A stretch of DNA of 64,000 nucleotides from Flavihumibacter profundi (lineage in GTDB: Bacteria; Bacteroidota; Bacteroidia; Chitinophagales; Chitinophagaceae). The stretch covers positions 930,001 to 994,000 of the forward strand of contig NZ_JAIQXE010000002.1 in the NCBI RefSeq assembly GCF_020076305.1, read 5' to 3'. The translations under genes were made by a program, and so were the position numbers. This document shows, in pieces, positions 8,145 to 15,408 of the stretch; the stretch's first letter is position 1, and every line of letters begins with the position of its first letter. The notes under the pieces were generated by a model. The model was not told where the DNA came from. It saw nothing but the letters and a program-made list of their open reading frames with translations, and ran no database searches.

Positions 8145-8585
8145 CTAATTTTTGTAAAAAATGTAAATGGTGGCTTTAGGAGAAGCTTCCAGTTTGATAG
8201 GCTGTGTGTCTTTGCCGCCAATGTCCTTTGTGGTGAATTTCAGGCGCTGTACACGTGCTACTCCAATTTGTCCGATGTCTTCAGGAACTGCTGTGTATTT
8301 AGCTACTATTTTTTTATCGGGGTTCATCAGGTAAGCCTTGAATTTTCCTACAGGATGGTTAGTGTTGTCGTATACAAAATAAACCCGGTACTCAGTTTTA
8401 GGCGACACTGAAAATGAAGCATTTGTCTTTTCTGAATAAGTGATCAGGTACTTGAAATTATTTTTAAAGACATTTTTTTTAATTGTTTCTTCTGCAGATT
8501 TCAGGTCATTCGCATAATTGCCGGTTTGTGCGGAAACACTTGCAAAACAACACATAGCCAACACAATAGTCAGGATGCTTTTCAT
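8145..8585 (-). CDS. Small secreted protein of unknown function
   Basis: A 146-residue protein with a clear signal peptide (MKSILTIVLAMCCFASVSAQ, cleaved after Ala-Gln or just before). The mature part is rich in Lys, Thr and Tyr, has alternating hydrophobic residues and ends in ATIYIFYKN, suggesting a small beta-sandwich in the periplasm or outside the cell. I do not recognise the family and see no catalytic motif or lipobox. It lies 55 bases downstream of engB on the same strand and converges with the YkuK-like gene. An independent promoter is likely but none is clear. Confidence 0.7.
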   Translation of the reverse strand: MKSILTIVLAMCCFASVSAQTGNYANDLKSAEETIKKNVFKNNFKYLITYSEKTNASFSVSPKTEYRVYFVYDNTNHPVGKFKAYLMNPDKKIVAKYTAVPEDIGQIGVARVQRLKFTTKDIGGKDTQPIKLEASPKATIYIFYKN

Positions 8586-8640
8586 ATAGAATAATTAAAT
8601 TATCCCGGAAATCTACAAAAATTATTTTTTTAAAGAAAGC

Positions 8641-9273
8641 TTATTCTGAAATTTCCTTATTCATATCACTGATCATTCCCAGTAGTTTATCACGCCCCTG
8701 CATTTTTACAGCACTTGTAACGACATGTGCGGGAAGAAATTGCCAGGTTTCGCGCATGGCATCAAGGAACATTTTTACGTTCTTCGCCACCACGCGTTGG
8801 GTTTCCTTATCAGCTTTAGTGAAAACCAGCGTGAAGGGGATTTCCCATGATCCAAGTTGATTTACGAAATCAAGGTCAATTTTTTGGGGTTCGTGGCGCC
8901 CATCAATCAAGATAAAGACCATCACCAGGTTTTCCCTTTGGCGGAGGTAGTTTTCTATCATTTTCTCCCATTGCTTTCGCTGGGCCTGGGAAACTTTTGC
9001 AAATCCATATCCGGGTAAATCTACCAGGTACCATTTAAAAAAGTCTTTGGCACCCTCTTTTGAAATGCTGCTGATCTCAAAATGATTGATCATTTGGGTT
9101 TTTCCGGGAGACCTGGAGGTTTTTGCCAGTTTCTGGTTTCGGCAAATCATATTGATCACGGAAGATTTTCCGACATTGCTTCTTCCTATAAAGGCATATT
9201 CCGGCCGGTCTGCAGGAGGGCATTTTTCAACTTCCGGACTACTTATAAGGTAGCTGGCTTTGGTAATGTGCAT
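8641..9273 (-). CDS. engB: Ribosome-biogenesis GTP-binding protein EngB/YsxC
   Basis: An essential cytosolic GTPase that helps mature the large ribosomal subunit. The 210-residue protein has all G motifs: G1 GRSNVGKS (residues 30-37), the switch region with TSRSPGKTQ, G3 DLPGYGFAK (85-93) and G4 TKAD (152-155). Length and motif spacing are standard for the family. The start at 9273 is supported by a TATCTTTG element that ends only 4 bases upstream on the minus strand. It is divergent from the pyruvate dehydrogenase E2 gene. Confidence 0.95.
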   Translation of the reverse strand: MHITKASYLISSPEVEKCPPADRPEYAFIGRSNVGKSSVINMICRNQKLAKTSRSPGKTQMINHFEISSISKEGAKDFFKWYLVDLPGYGFAKVSQAQRKQWEKMIENYLRQRENLVMVFILIDGRHEPQKIDLDFVNQLGSWEIPFTLVFTKADKETQRVVAKNVKMFLDAMRETWQFLPAHVVTSAVKMQGRDKLLGMISDMNKEISE

Positions 9274-9277
9274 ACAG

Positions 9278-9285
9278 CAAAGATA
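9278..9285 (-). promoter_or_regulatory. Bacteroidota -7 element TATCTTTG for engB
   Basis: Read on the minus strand, TATCTTTG is an exact match to TAnnTTTG and ends 4 bases before the engB ATG. With the usual geometry transcription would begin within a few bases of the start codon. No convincing -33 TTTG is seen at normal distance. Confidence 0.55.
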
Positions 9286-9369
9286 GGGAGGGCGAATTCC
9301 ATTTTCTTTTCCTCAATTTGCATTAATTTCGGCCTCACTTAAGAAACGACTAAAAAACATATATATCCA

Positions 9370-10992
9370 ATGGCAGAAGTGATTTTGATGCCCCGTTTGA
9401 GCGATACAATGACAGAAGGTGTCATTGCAGCCTGGCATAAAAAGGTAGGTGATACTGTGAAAAAGGGTGAATTGCTGGCTGAAGTTGAAACGGATAAAGC
9501 AACGATGGACCTTGAAAGCTACAAGGATGGAACCCTGTTGCACATCGGGATTGACAAAGGCGGCAAGCTTCAGGTGAATGATCTTTTAGCAATTATCGGT
9601 AATCCCGGTGAGGATATTTCCAGCCTGGTTGCTGCTAATTCGGGCTCGCCGGTTGCTGCAACTGCGCCAAAAGCTCCTGAAACACCTGTGCCATCTTCTG
9701 CGCCTGCAGCTGCTGCAACAGACCTGAGCAAAATAGAGGAAGTAATATTAATGCCCCGTTTAAGTGACACCATGACTGAAGGCGTAATTGCAGCATGGCA
9801 TAAAAAAGTGGGTGATAAAGTAAGTAAAGGAGACCTTCTGGCTGAAGTAGAGACGGATAAAGCCACTATGGACCTGGAAAGCTATAAAAACGGAACCTTA
9901 TTATATATTGGTGCCCAAAAAGGCGATAAAGTACCAGTGAATTCGCTGCTTTGCGTAATTGGTGAAGAGGGTAAGGTGAACCTGGATGCAATTAAAGCTG
10001 CAGCCGGTGGTGGTATTGCGCAAGTTGCATCAACTGCAACAACAGCTATTGCGGCTCCTGCCGAAAGTGCACTTGCAATCACATCAACTGCCACCACGGA
10101 AAATGGCCGGTTAAAAGTATCCCCGCTGGCACGGAAAATAGCAGCAGAAAAAGGCATTAACCTGAACCAGGTTCATGGTTCAGGTGATGGGGGACGGATT
10201 ATTAAGGCTGATATTGAAACCTTTACCCCTGCGGCCGTTTCAACAACAGCAACTGTTATTGCAGCTCCGGCTGCCCCCGTGGCGACTGTTGCAACTGCCC
10301 CAGCCGGACAAATCAGTTTTGAGGACAAGCCGGTTTCACAAATGCGGAAGATTATTGCCCGCAGGCTGGCTGAAAGTAAATTCACAGCCCCACATTTTTA
10401 CCTGACCATGTCAATCGATATGGACAAGGCCGTTGCAAGCCGGGCGCAGATTAATGAAGTTGCCCCTGTGAAAATATCTTTCAATGATATGGTGCTGAAA
10501 GCTGTGGCAATTGCCCTCAAAAAGCATCCTGCAGTAAATAGCAGCTGGATGGGGGATTCAATTCGTACAAATCATCATGTGAATATTGGTGTAGCTGTTG
10601 CGGTTGAAGATGGCTTACTGGTTCCTGTAGTCCGTTTTGCAGATACGAAGGGCCTTGCACAGATTGCTACAGAAGTAAAAGATTTCGCTGTTAAGGCTAA
10701 AAATAAAAAATTGCAACCTTCAGATTGGGAAGGAAGCACATTTACGATCAGCAATCTTGGAATGTTCGGAATTGATGAGTTCACGGCCATTATTAATCCG
10801 CCTGATAGTTGTATCCTGGCAGTGGGGGCAATCCAACAGGTGCCGGTAGTTAAAAATGGCCAGGTAGTTCCTGGAAATGTAATGAAAGTAACCCTCAGTT
10901 GCGACCACCGTGTCGTAGATGGGGCATCGGGCTCAGCCTTTTTGCAAACACTGAAAGGCCTGCTCGAAGAACCTTTGCGTATGCTGGTTTAA
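9370..10992 (+). CDS. pdhC: Pyruvate dehydrogenase E2, dihydrolipoamide acetyltransferase with two lipoyl domains
   Basis: The core of the pyruvate dehydrogenase complex, moving acetyl groups from E1 to CoA through swinging lipoyl arms. Domain order in 540 residues: lipoyl domain 1 (about 2-80, lipoyl-Lys in ETDKATMD), an Ala/Pro linker, a nearly identical lipoyl domain 2 (about 125-200, again ETDKATMD), another Ala/Thr/Pro linker, an E3-binding domain (VSPLARKIAAEKGINLNQV...GGRI) and the catalytic domain ending DHRVVDG with His513 and Asp517. The two lipoyl domains share long identical stretches at protein level but differ in codons. No E1 or E3 gene is adjacent. A strong terminator follows. 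A 2-oxoglutarate dehydrogenase E2 is less likely because those usually have one lipoyl domain. Confidence 0.92.
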   Translation: MAEVILMPRLSDTMTEGVIAAWHKKVGDTVKKGELLAEVETDKATMDLESYKDGTLLHIGIDKGGKLQVNDLLAIIGNPGEDISSLVAANSGSPVAATAPKAPETPVPSSAPAAAATDLSKIEEVILMPRLSDTMTEGVIAAWHKKVGDKVSKGDLLAEVETDKATMDLESYKNGTLLYIGAQKGDKVPVNSLLCVIGEEGKVNLDAIKAAAGGGIAQVASTATTAIAAPAESALAITSTATTENGRLKVSPLARKIAAEKGINLNQVHGSGDGGRIIKADIETFTPAAVSTTATVIAAPAAPVATVATAPAGQISFEDKPVSQMRKIIARRLAESKFTAPHFYLTMSIDMDKAVASRAQINEVAPVKISFNDMVLKAVAIALKKHPAVNSSWMGDSIRTNHHVNIGVAVAVEDGLLVPVVRFADTKGLAQIATEVKDFAVKAKNKKLQPSDWEGSTFTISNLGMFGIDEFTAIINPPDSCILAVGAIQQVPVVKNGQVVPGNVMKVTLSCDHRVVDGASGSAFLQTLKGLLEEPLRMLV

Positions 10993-11021
10993 AAAGCATT
11001 ATAAAACCATACAATAGAATT

Positions 11022-11050
11022 AAGCCCGCTTTTTCAGAGCGGGTTTTTTT
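11022..11050 (+). terminator. Rho-independent terminator after pdhC
   Basis: A perfect 6-bp stem, CCCGCT (11025-11030) with AGCGGG (11038-11043), and a 7-base loop are followed by seven T (11044-11050). It ends the pdhC transcript just before the convergent rhomboid gene. Confidence 0.85.
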
Positions 11051-11060
11051 GTGAAGGAAT

Positions 11061-11840
11061 TTACCGGCGTGGCTTTCTGCTGATCCATTGTTTATGTTGA
11101 ATTGAGGGTACAGGTTCGCCTTTATCAAAAAGTTTGATTAGTAAAAATCCAGCAGCAAATCCACCAATATGGGCGGCATAGGCAACCCCGTCAGATTCGC
11201 CGCTAATGGCACCAAATCCGCTTACCACCTGTAGGATAATCCACATACCCAATGCAACCCAGCTAGGGATCGCAATAATAAACCAGCCAACTAAAGCATT
11301 TACCCGGCGGGTAGGGTATAAAAGCAGGTATCCGCCAAGTATTCCGGAAATTGCGCCCGATGCACCCATGCTTGGAACTAAAGGATCTGCTCCTATAAAA
11401 CCGGTAAACCAAACATGGCTTAATGAGGCAATTACTCCACAGAACAGGTAAAATACCAGGTAACGGATATGACCGAGCCTGTTTTCGAGGTTATCTCCGA
11501 AAATATAGAGGTAAAGCATATTTCCGGCAATATGTGCAATGCTGCCATGCATGAACATAGATGTAAGCATCGTGAAATAAACCGGTATCGGGGTCATTTG
11601 AAGACCTGGTATTTCAAAACTTTGTCCGCTCGCCAGATCACGAACGATCTTCGATTTTGTGATAATATCTGTATTGGTCAATATTTCAGCCGGAACGGTG
11701 GAGAAGGCATAGGTAAAGCTGGTATTTTCGCCCAGGCCCTGCAGGAAGACAAAAACCAGGATATTAGCAATAATAATTGCCCAGTTAACATAAGGTGTTA
11801 CCCTTCTATCACTATTGTCGTCGCTAATTGGGAATAGCAT
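11061..11840 (-). CDS. Rhomboid-family intramembrane serine protease
   Basis: A 259-residue protein with about six or seven membrane segments. Rhomboids cleave membrane helices within the bilayer with a Ser-His dyad. Visible motifs are HIAGNML (103-109) in the second helix region, the nucleophile GASGAISG with Ser161, and the general base His224 in AAHIGGFAAGF. It converges with pdhC and lies downstream of porT on the same strand, separated from it by 243 bases with three inverted repeats, so it is probably transcribed separately. The substrate is unknown. Confidence 0.92.
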   Translation of the reverse strand: MLFPISDDNSDRRVTPYVNWAIIIANILVFVFLQGLGENTSFTYAFSTVPAEILTNTDIITKSKIVRDLASGQSFEIPGLQMTPIPVYFTMLTSMFMHGSIAHIAGNMLYLYIFGDNLENRLGHIRYLVFYLFCGVIASLSHVWFTGFIGADPLVPSMGASGAISGILGGYLLLYPTRRVNALVGWFIIAIPSWVALGMWIILQVVSGFGAISGESDGVAYAAHIGGFAAGFLLIKLFDKGEPVPSIQHKQWISRKPRR

Positions 11841-11870
11841 ATAAGTTTATTTTTTAGATAAGAAAGAACA

Positions 11871-11892
11871 ACCGTTGGATTTGGCCAACGGT
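11871..11892 (-). terminator. Inverted repeat upstream of the rhomboid gene, possible minus-strand terminator
   Basis: ACCGTTGG (11871-11878) pairs with CCAACGGT (11885-11892) around a 6-base loop. On the minus strand it is followed by TGTTCTTTCT, which is pyrimidine-rich but not a clean T tract. It could end transcripts coming from porT, or form structure in the rhomboid leader. Confidence 0.4.
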
Positions 11893-11935
11893 TTTGTTCC
11901 TGGTTGGAGATACATGCTATACCAGTATTTTAACC

Positions 11936-11968
11936 AATAGTTACCTAAATATCCGATAGGTAACTATT
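11936..11968. repeat. Perfect 12-bp inverted repeat between porT and rhomboid genes
   Basis: The arm at 11936-11947 (AATAGTTACCTA) pairs exactly with 11957-11968 around a 9-base loop. It is AT-rich with no T tract, so it looks more like a protein-binding site or RNA structure than a terminator. Confidence 0.5.
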
Positions 11969-12020
11969 ATTAATTGCCGAATTAACTGTAAAAGCCTTTA
12001 AACTTCAGCATAAAAGAGAA

Positions 12021-12057
12021 TTGGTATCAACAATTTATTTAATCTGGCCGATACCAA
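12021..12057 (-). repeat. 8-bp inverted repeat downstream of porT
   Basis: TTGGTATC (12021-12028) pairs with GATACCAA (12050-12057) across a 21-base loop, 27 bases after the porT stop codon on the minus strand. The minus-strand sequence after it (TTCTCTTTTA) is T-rich, so it may be a weak porT terminator. Confidence 0.35.
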
Positions 12058-12083
12058 AAAAAGTAAATCTTTCAGCCTTCGGT

Positions 12084-12839
12084 TTATCCTTCAAAAATTA
12101 GGGAGAAAATAATTTGCCGGCTCTGAATCTTGTCAATGACATTGGAGAATTTCAGGTTCTCGTCTCGGGAATGGACATTTGTGATGCCATTGCTGATCTT
12201 TATTTCGGGAGATAGGATAAACATCTTGTTATAAAAATTAAACCCGATACCTGCTTCAATGCCGAAATCTGATTTATTCAACTTTATTAAGTTTTCTGCA
12301 TTCCTTGAACTGGCTTTTGAAGACAGGTCGGTTTCGAATTTAAATCCCCCCATCATGTATACCCTGAAATTTCCAATCCGGTCAGACTTCAGCTTAAGCT
12401 GTACGGGAATGCCAAGAAGTATTGATTCCACATTTTGGTCCATTTCGGCAGACTCTCCTTTTGTGGGGTCAGGGTATTGTAAATGATAGTTAATGGATTT
12501 GTTCACAAACAGCAATTGGGGGAAGACTACCCGGGCCTCAAATCGGTTATTAATGCGGAAAGTGTGCATTCCGCCAATGCCGAAGCCGAAATTATTATTA
12601 GGGTTAGATACTAAAACGCTGTCGTATTGAAGGAAGCGCGGGTGCTGGTTTATTTGAAAACGGTTAGCCGTTCCCATAATAACTATACCGATATGATACC
12701 ATTTTTCATCATTATCTGGTAAGTTAGTGGATTCCCTAAGCTGTGCGGAAGCAGTAAGGGAAATACCCATTAAGCTGAATCCAAGCTGAAAAGATAAAAC
12801 TAAGTATGTGGTGATTTTGTTCCGCAATAAATGGTACAT
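12084..12839 (-). CDS. porT: PorT-like protein of the type IX secretion system
   Basis: A 251-residue predicted outer-membrane barrel with a signal peptide (hydrophobic core up to ASAQ, residue 33). PorT is required for type IX secretion in Porphyromonas and Flavobacterium. The mature chain shows amphipathic strands such as FRVYMMGGFKFETDLS and FGIEAGIGFNFYNKMF that are typical of this family, and the gene directly follows ubiE, the usual Bacteroidota arrangement; the name rests on both points. Its start overlaps the ubiE 3' end by 40 bases, so the two are surely co-transcribed and probably translationally coupled. A generic porin-family protein is the alternative. No other type IX gene is in the window. 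Confidence 0.75.
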   Translation of the reverse strand: MYHLLRNKITTYLVLSFQLGFSLMGISLTASAQLRESTNLPDNDEKWYHIGIVIMGTANRFQINQHPRFLQYDSVLVSNPNNNFGFGIGGMHTFRINNRFEARVVFPQLLFVNKSINYHLQYPDPTKGESAEMDQNVESILLGIPVQLKLKSDRIGNFRVYMMGGFKFETDLSSKASSRNAENLIKLNKSDFGIEAGIGFNFYNKMFILSPEIKISNGITNVHSRDENLKFSNVIDKIQSRQIIFSLIFEG

Positions 12840-13558
12840 ATTCCTAAGCTCAGCGTTTTTAAATAGGTATTGGTATACCCGGTCTCCTGTAAAATGGTTA
12901 TAAAATTTTCTCCCTCGGGGAAGGCCTGTACGGAATCATTCAGATATTGGTAGGCAACTTTGTTTTTTGAAACCAGTTTACCAATACCCGGTGCAACCAG
13001 TTTCATATACATTTTATATAAGCCCTTAAAACCCGTTTGCTTTGGGCGGGAAAATTCCAGTACAACCAGTTTTCCCCCAGGCTTCAGTACACGCAACATT
13101 TCTGCTAATCCGGTTCGAAGGTGTTCGAAATTTCGGACACCGAAGGCAACGGTTACCGCATCAAACGAGTTGTCCGGGAAGTTTATTGTTTCACTATCAC
13201 CTTCCAGAAGCTCAATCCGATCGTTTAACATTGCCTTGGCAATTTTCTTCCTTCCGAGGTCAAGCATACCTGTAGAAATATCTATGCCAATTATTTTCTC
13301 TGGAGTTAAATATTTCATAGTAATCAGCGCCAGGTCAGCGGTTCCGGTTGCTACATCCAGTATTTTCATGGGCATGATAGGGCGCAGTTCTGCAATTGCC
13401 TTCTTCCGCCAGTAAAGGTCTATGCCACCACTCAAAAACCGGTTCAGGAAATCGTAGCGGAATGCTATCTGGTCGAACATATCGGCGACCTGCTCTTTTT
13501 TACTGCGTTTCTCATCGCCGAAAGGTACTATGCTATCGTGTGGTAACGGGTTACTCAT
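12800..13558 (-). CDS. ubiE: Demethylmenaquinone methyltransferase UbiE/MenG
   Basis: Methylates the ring of demethylmenaquinone in the last step of menaquinone synthesis. The 252-residue protein has SAM motif I ILDVATGTADLAL, DISTGMLDLGRKK, and the family signatures FPDNSFDAVTVAFGVRNFE and LRVLKPGGKLVVLEFSRP. DQIAFRYDFLNRFLSGGID near the N-terminus is the UbiE signature. Bacteroidota make menaquinone, so menG is the likely physiological role. Transcription runs from dnaX into ubiE and porT on the minus strand; 24 bases separate dnaX and ubiE. A near-consensus TAACTTCG lies 6 bases upstream of the ATG. Confidence 0.94.
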   Translation of the reverse strand: MSNPLPHDSIVPFGDEKRSKKEQVADMFDQIAFRYDFLNRFLSGGIDLYWRKKAIAELRPIMPMKILDVATGTADLALITMKYLTPEKIIGIDISTGMLDLGRKKIAKAMLNDRIELLEGDSETINFPDNSFDAVTVAFGVRNFEHLRTGLAEMLRVLKPGGKLVVLEFSRPKQTGFKGLYKMYMKLVAPGIGKLVSKNKVAYQYLNDSVQAFPEGENFITILQETGYTNTYLKTLSLGICTIYCGTKSPHT

Positions 13559-13582
13559 GGTGCGCGAAGTTAATAGATCGCA

Positions 13583-15349
13583 TCAATAATCCAGCTCAAG
13601 CCTGAGGCGGTCTTTCAGTTCTTTTACCAGCGGGAATTGGCTGGAGAGTTGCTGATATCTTTCTCTTGAATTCAGCGGGGCTTCGAATTTTATCTGCAAA
13701 TCTTCCCTCTGTTCAACAATAACCTGGTACGTAAGTAGGTTATTATGGAATCTTTTTTGCATGTATTCGGATAGCGGGATGCGTTCTCCTTCTATGAATT
13801 TCTGTTGCAGGTTATTTGGTGTAATAATACAGAAGCTGCTGTCATTTTTTACCTGGAGTGCGGCCATTTCAAAACTCTGTGCAGCCGGATTACGGGATAA
13901 CTTCAATTGCTCGATAAATTCCTGCCAGGCTTTTTGCAGTAATTCATCGGTAAGGCAAATGGCATGCGTCTTTTTTTCAGACTGGCTGTTATTGCTAACC
14001 CTTTCCCTTAATTTTTGCAGTGATCCAAGTTTTCCTGCCTGCGTTTTCTCCTTTTGGGCAATGGCCTTGTCTTCTATAATGAGCACGGGGCCAGGCTGAG
14101 GAGCTGATACTGGCTGCGGTACAGGGATAGGCCTGGGAGAAGTGGCAGGTTGAATGGTTTTTTCCTGCGGTTGCCTAACTGGCTGCAGTACCCGAAAATT
14201 TAATGGCTTTAATTCAGTTATTTTTTTTTTGCTGGAATCACTTACTATTTCAAGTGCCTGATGCAGGTAGCAAAGCCTGATCAATGCAAGTTCCACATGC
14301 AGTTTTTTATTCCGGGCTGATTTATAGTTGATCTCTGCTTCGGCCAGGATATTCAGGGCGCTGACCAGATAACCGGCACTTAGTTTAGCTGCCATTTTTA
14401 TGTAACGGTGCCGGAAACTTTCCACTACTTCCATCAGCGATGCTACTTTTTCATCTTTGCTGAGCAGAAGGTTACGGATGAATTCCGCAAATCCATTCAA
14501 TACCATGTCGCCTTCGAAACCTTTTCGGTTAATGTCGTCATACAGCAGCATGGCGCTGGAAAGATCCTGGTTCAGCATATGTTCCATCATCCTGAAATAA
14601 TAATCTGCGTCGAGAATATTCAGGTGTTCGAGGGTGTTTTGGTAAGTCAGCTCACCATTTGTAAAGCTTACAATTTTGTCGAGAATGCTGAGGGCGTCAC
14701 GCATACAGCCCTCGCTTTTCTGGGCAATTATCTGTAATGCTGCTTTTTCTGCACGGATGGATTCTTTACTGCAGATATCTTCCAGGTGTTCCACCGTATC
14801 ATTTGTCGTAATTCTCTTAAAATCGAAAATCTGGCATCTTGATAAAATTGTTGGGAGGATCTTATGTTTTTCTGTGGTGGCAAGTATGAAAATGGCATAT
14901 GGCGGCGGTTCTTCCAGGGTTTTAAGAAAGGCATTAAAAGCACTGGCGCTTAACATATGCACCTCATCCACTATATAAACTTTGTATTTTCCTGCCTGCG
15001 GCGCGAAACGAACCTGATCAACCAGTGCCCGGATATCATCTACTGAGTTATTGCTCGCGGCATCGAGTTCGTGGATATTCAGCGAACTGCCTTCATTAAA
15101 GGAAACACAGGAGTGGCAGGTATTACAGGCTTCCCCGTCTTCAGAGGGGTGCTCGCAATTGATAGTTTTAGCCAGAATCCTGGCGCAGGTTGTTTTTCCC
15201 ACTCCCCGCGGACCGCAAAATAAGAATGCGTGGGCCAGCTGCTGGTTGCGAATGGCATTTTTAAGCGTTGTAGTAATATGTGACTGTCCTACTACCGTTG
15301 AAAAATTCTGTGGCCTATACTTCCTGGCCGAAACAATAAACTGCTCCAT
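13583..15349 (-). CDS. dnaX: DNA polymerase III subunits gamma and tau
   Basis: The clamp-loader ATPase of the replisome; tau also couples polymerase and helicase. The 588-residue full-length product has an N-terminal AAA+ domain with Walker A GPRGVGKT (46-53), a four-Cys zinc module (C65, C75, C78, C81), DEVHMLS for Walker B, and the sensor region ATTEKHKILPTILSRCQ. Domain III follows to about residue 370. At codons 374-376 there is a run of ten A, immediately followed by TAACTGA. Losing one A would give stop after KKK; gaining one would give KKKNN then stop. Both products end right after domain III, which is where gamma ends in other bacteria. The rest is a Pro/Gln-rich linker and a tau-specific C-terminal domain. 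Confidence 0.96.
   Translation of the reverse strand: MEQFIVSARKYRPQNFSTVVGQSHITTTLKNAIRNQQLAHAFLFCGPRGVGKTTCARILAKTINCEHPSEDGEACNTCHSCVSFNEGSSLNIHELDAASNNSVDDIRALVDQVRFAPQAGKYKVYIVDEVHMLSASAFNAFLKTLEEPPPYAIFILATTEKHKILPTILSRCQIFDFKRITTNDTVEHLEDICSKESIRAEKAALQIIAQKSEGCMRDALSILDKIVSFTNGELTYQNTLEHLNILDADYYFRMMEHMLNQDLSSAMLLYDDINRKGFEGDMVLNGFAEFIRNLLLSKDEKVASLMEVVESFRHRYIKMAAKLSAGYLVSALNILAEAEINYKSARNKKLHVELALIRLCYLHQALEIVSDSSKKKITELKPLNFRVLQPVRQPQEKTIQPATSPRPIPVPQPVSAPQPGPVLIIEDKAIAQKEKTQAGKLGSLQKLRERVSNNSQSEKKTHAICLTDELLQKAWQEFIEQLKLSRNPAAQSFEMAALQVKNDSSFCIITPNNLQQKFIEGERIPLSEYMQKRFHNNLLTYQVIVEQREDLQIKFEAPLNSRERYQQLSSQFPLVKELKDRLRLELDY
14221..14230 (-). promoter_or_regulatory. Likely programmed slippage site in dnaX (A10 tract)
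   Basis: On the coding strand ten consecutive A are followed directly by TAACTGAATT. In the zero frame this reads KKK-Ile-Thr-Glu. One base fewer puts TAA in frame straight after KKK (376 residues); one base more gives KKKNN and TGA (378 residues). Known parallel: Thermus thermophilus dnaX uses transcriptional slippage on an A9 run, and Escherichia coli dnaX uses a -1 frameshift on A6G, to make gamma. The function here is inferred. Confidence 0.65.
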
Positions 15350-15372
15350 AGGCGGCTAAATTAGCGAATAGT

Positions 15373-15405
15373 TTTCACCCGGCGGGTACTACCCGCCGGG
15401 TGAAA
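15373..15405. repeat. REP-like GC palindrome, copy 1
   Basis: A perfect 15-bp stem, 15373-15387 (TTTCACCCGGCGGGT) with 15391-15405, and a 3-base loop. Each arm holds an odd palindrome of the form ACCCG-S-CGGGT. It lies between the GNAT-like gene stop and the dnaX start, both on the minus strand. Copies 2 and 3 occur at 28218-28244 and 36567-36599. At this site it could also act as a terminator for the GNAT-like gene. Confidence 0.8.
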
Positions 15406-15408
15406 TTT

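Noticed and set aside
12960-13415. A 151-codon plus-strand frame inside ubiE
   Set aside because: Antisense to the diagnostic UbiE motifs; no signal peptide, domain or promoter of its own.
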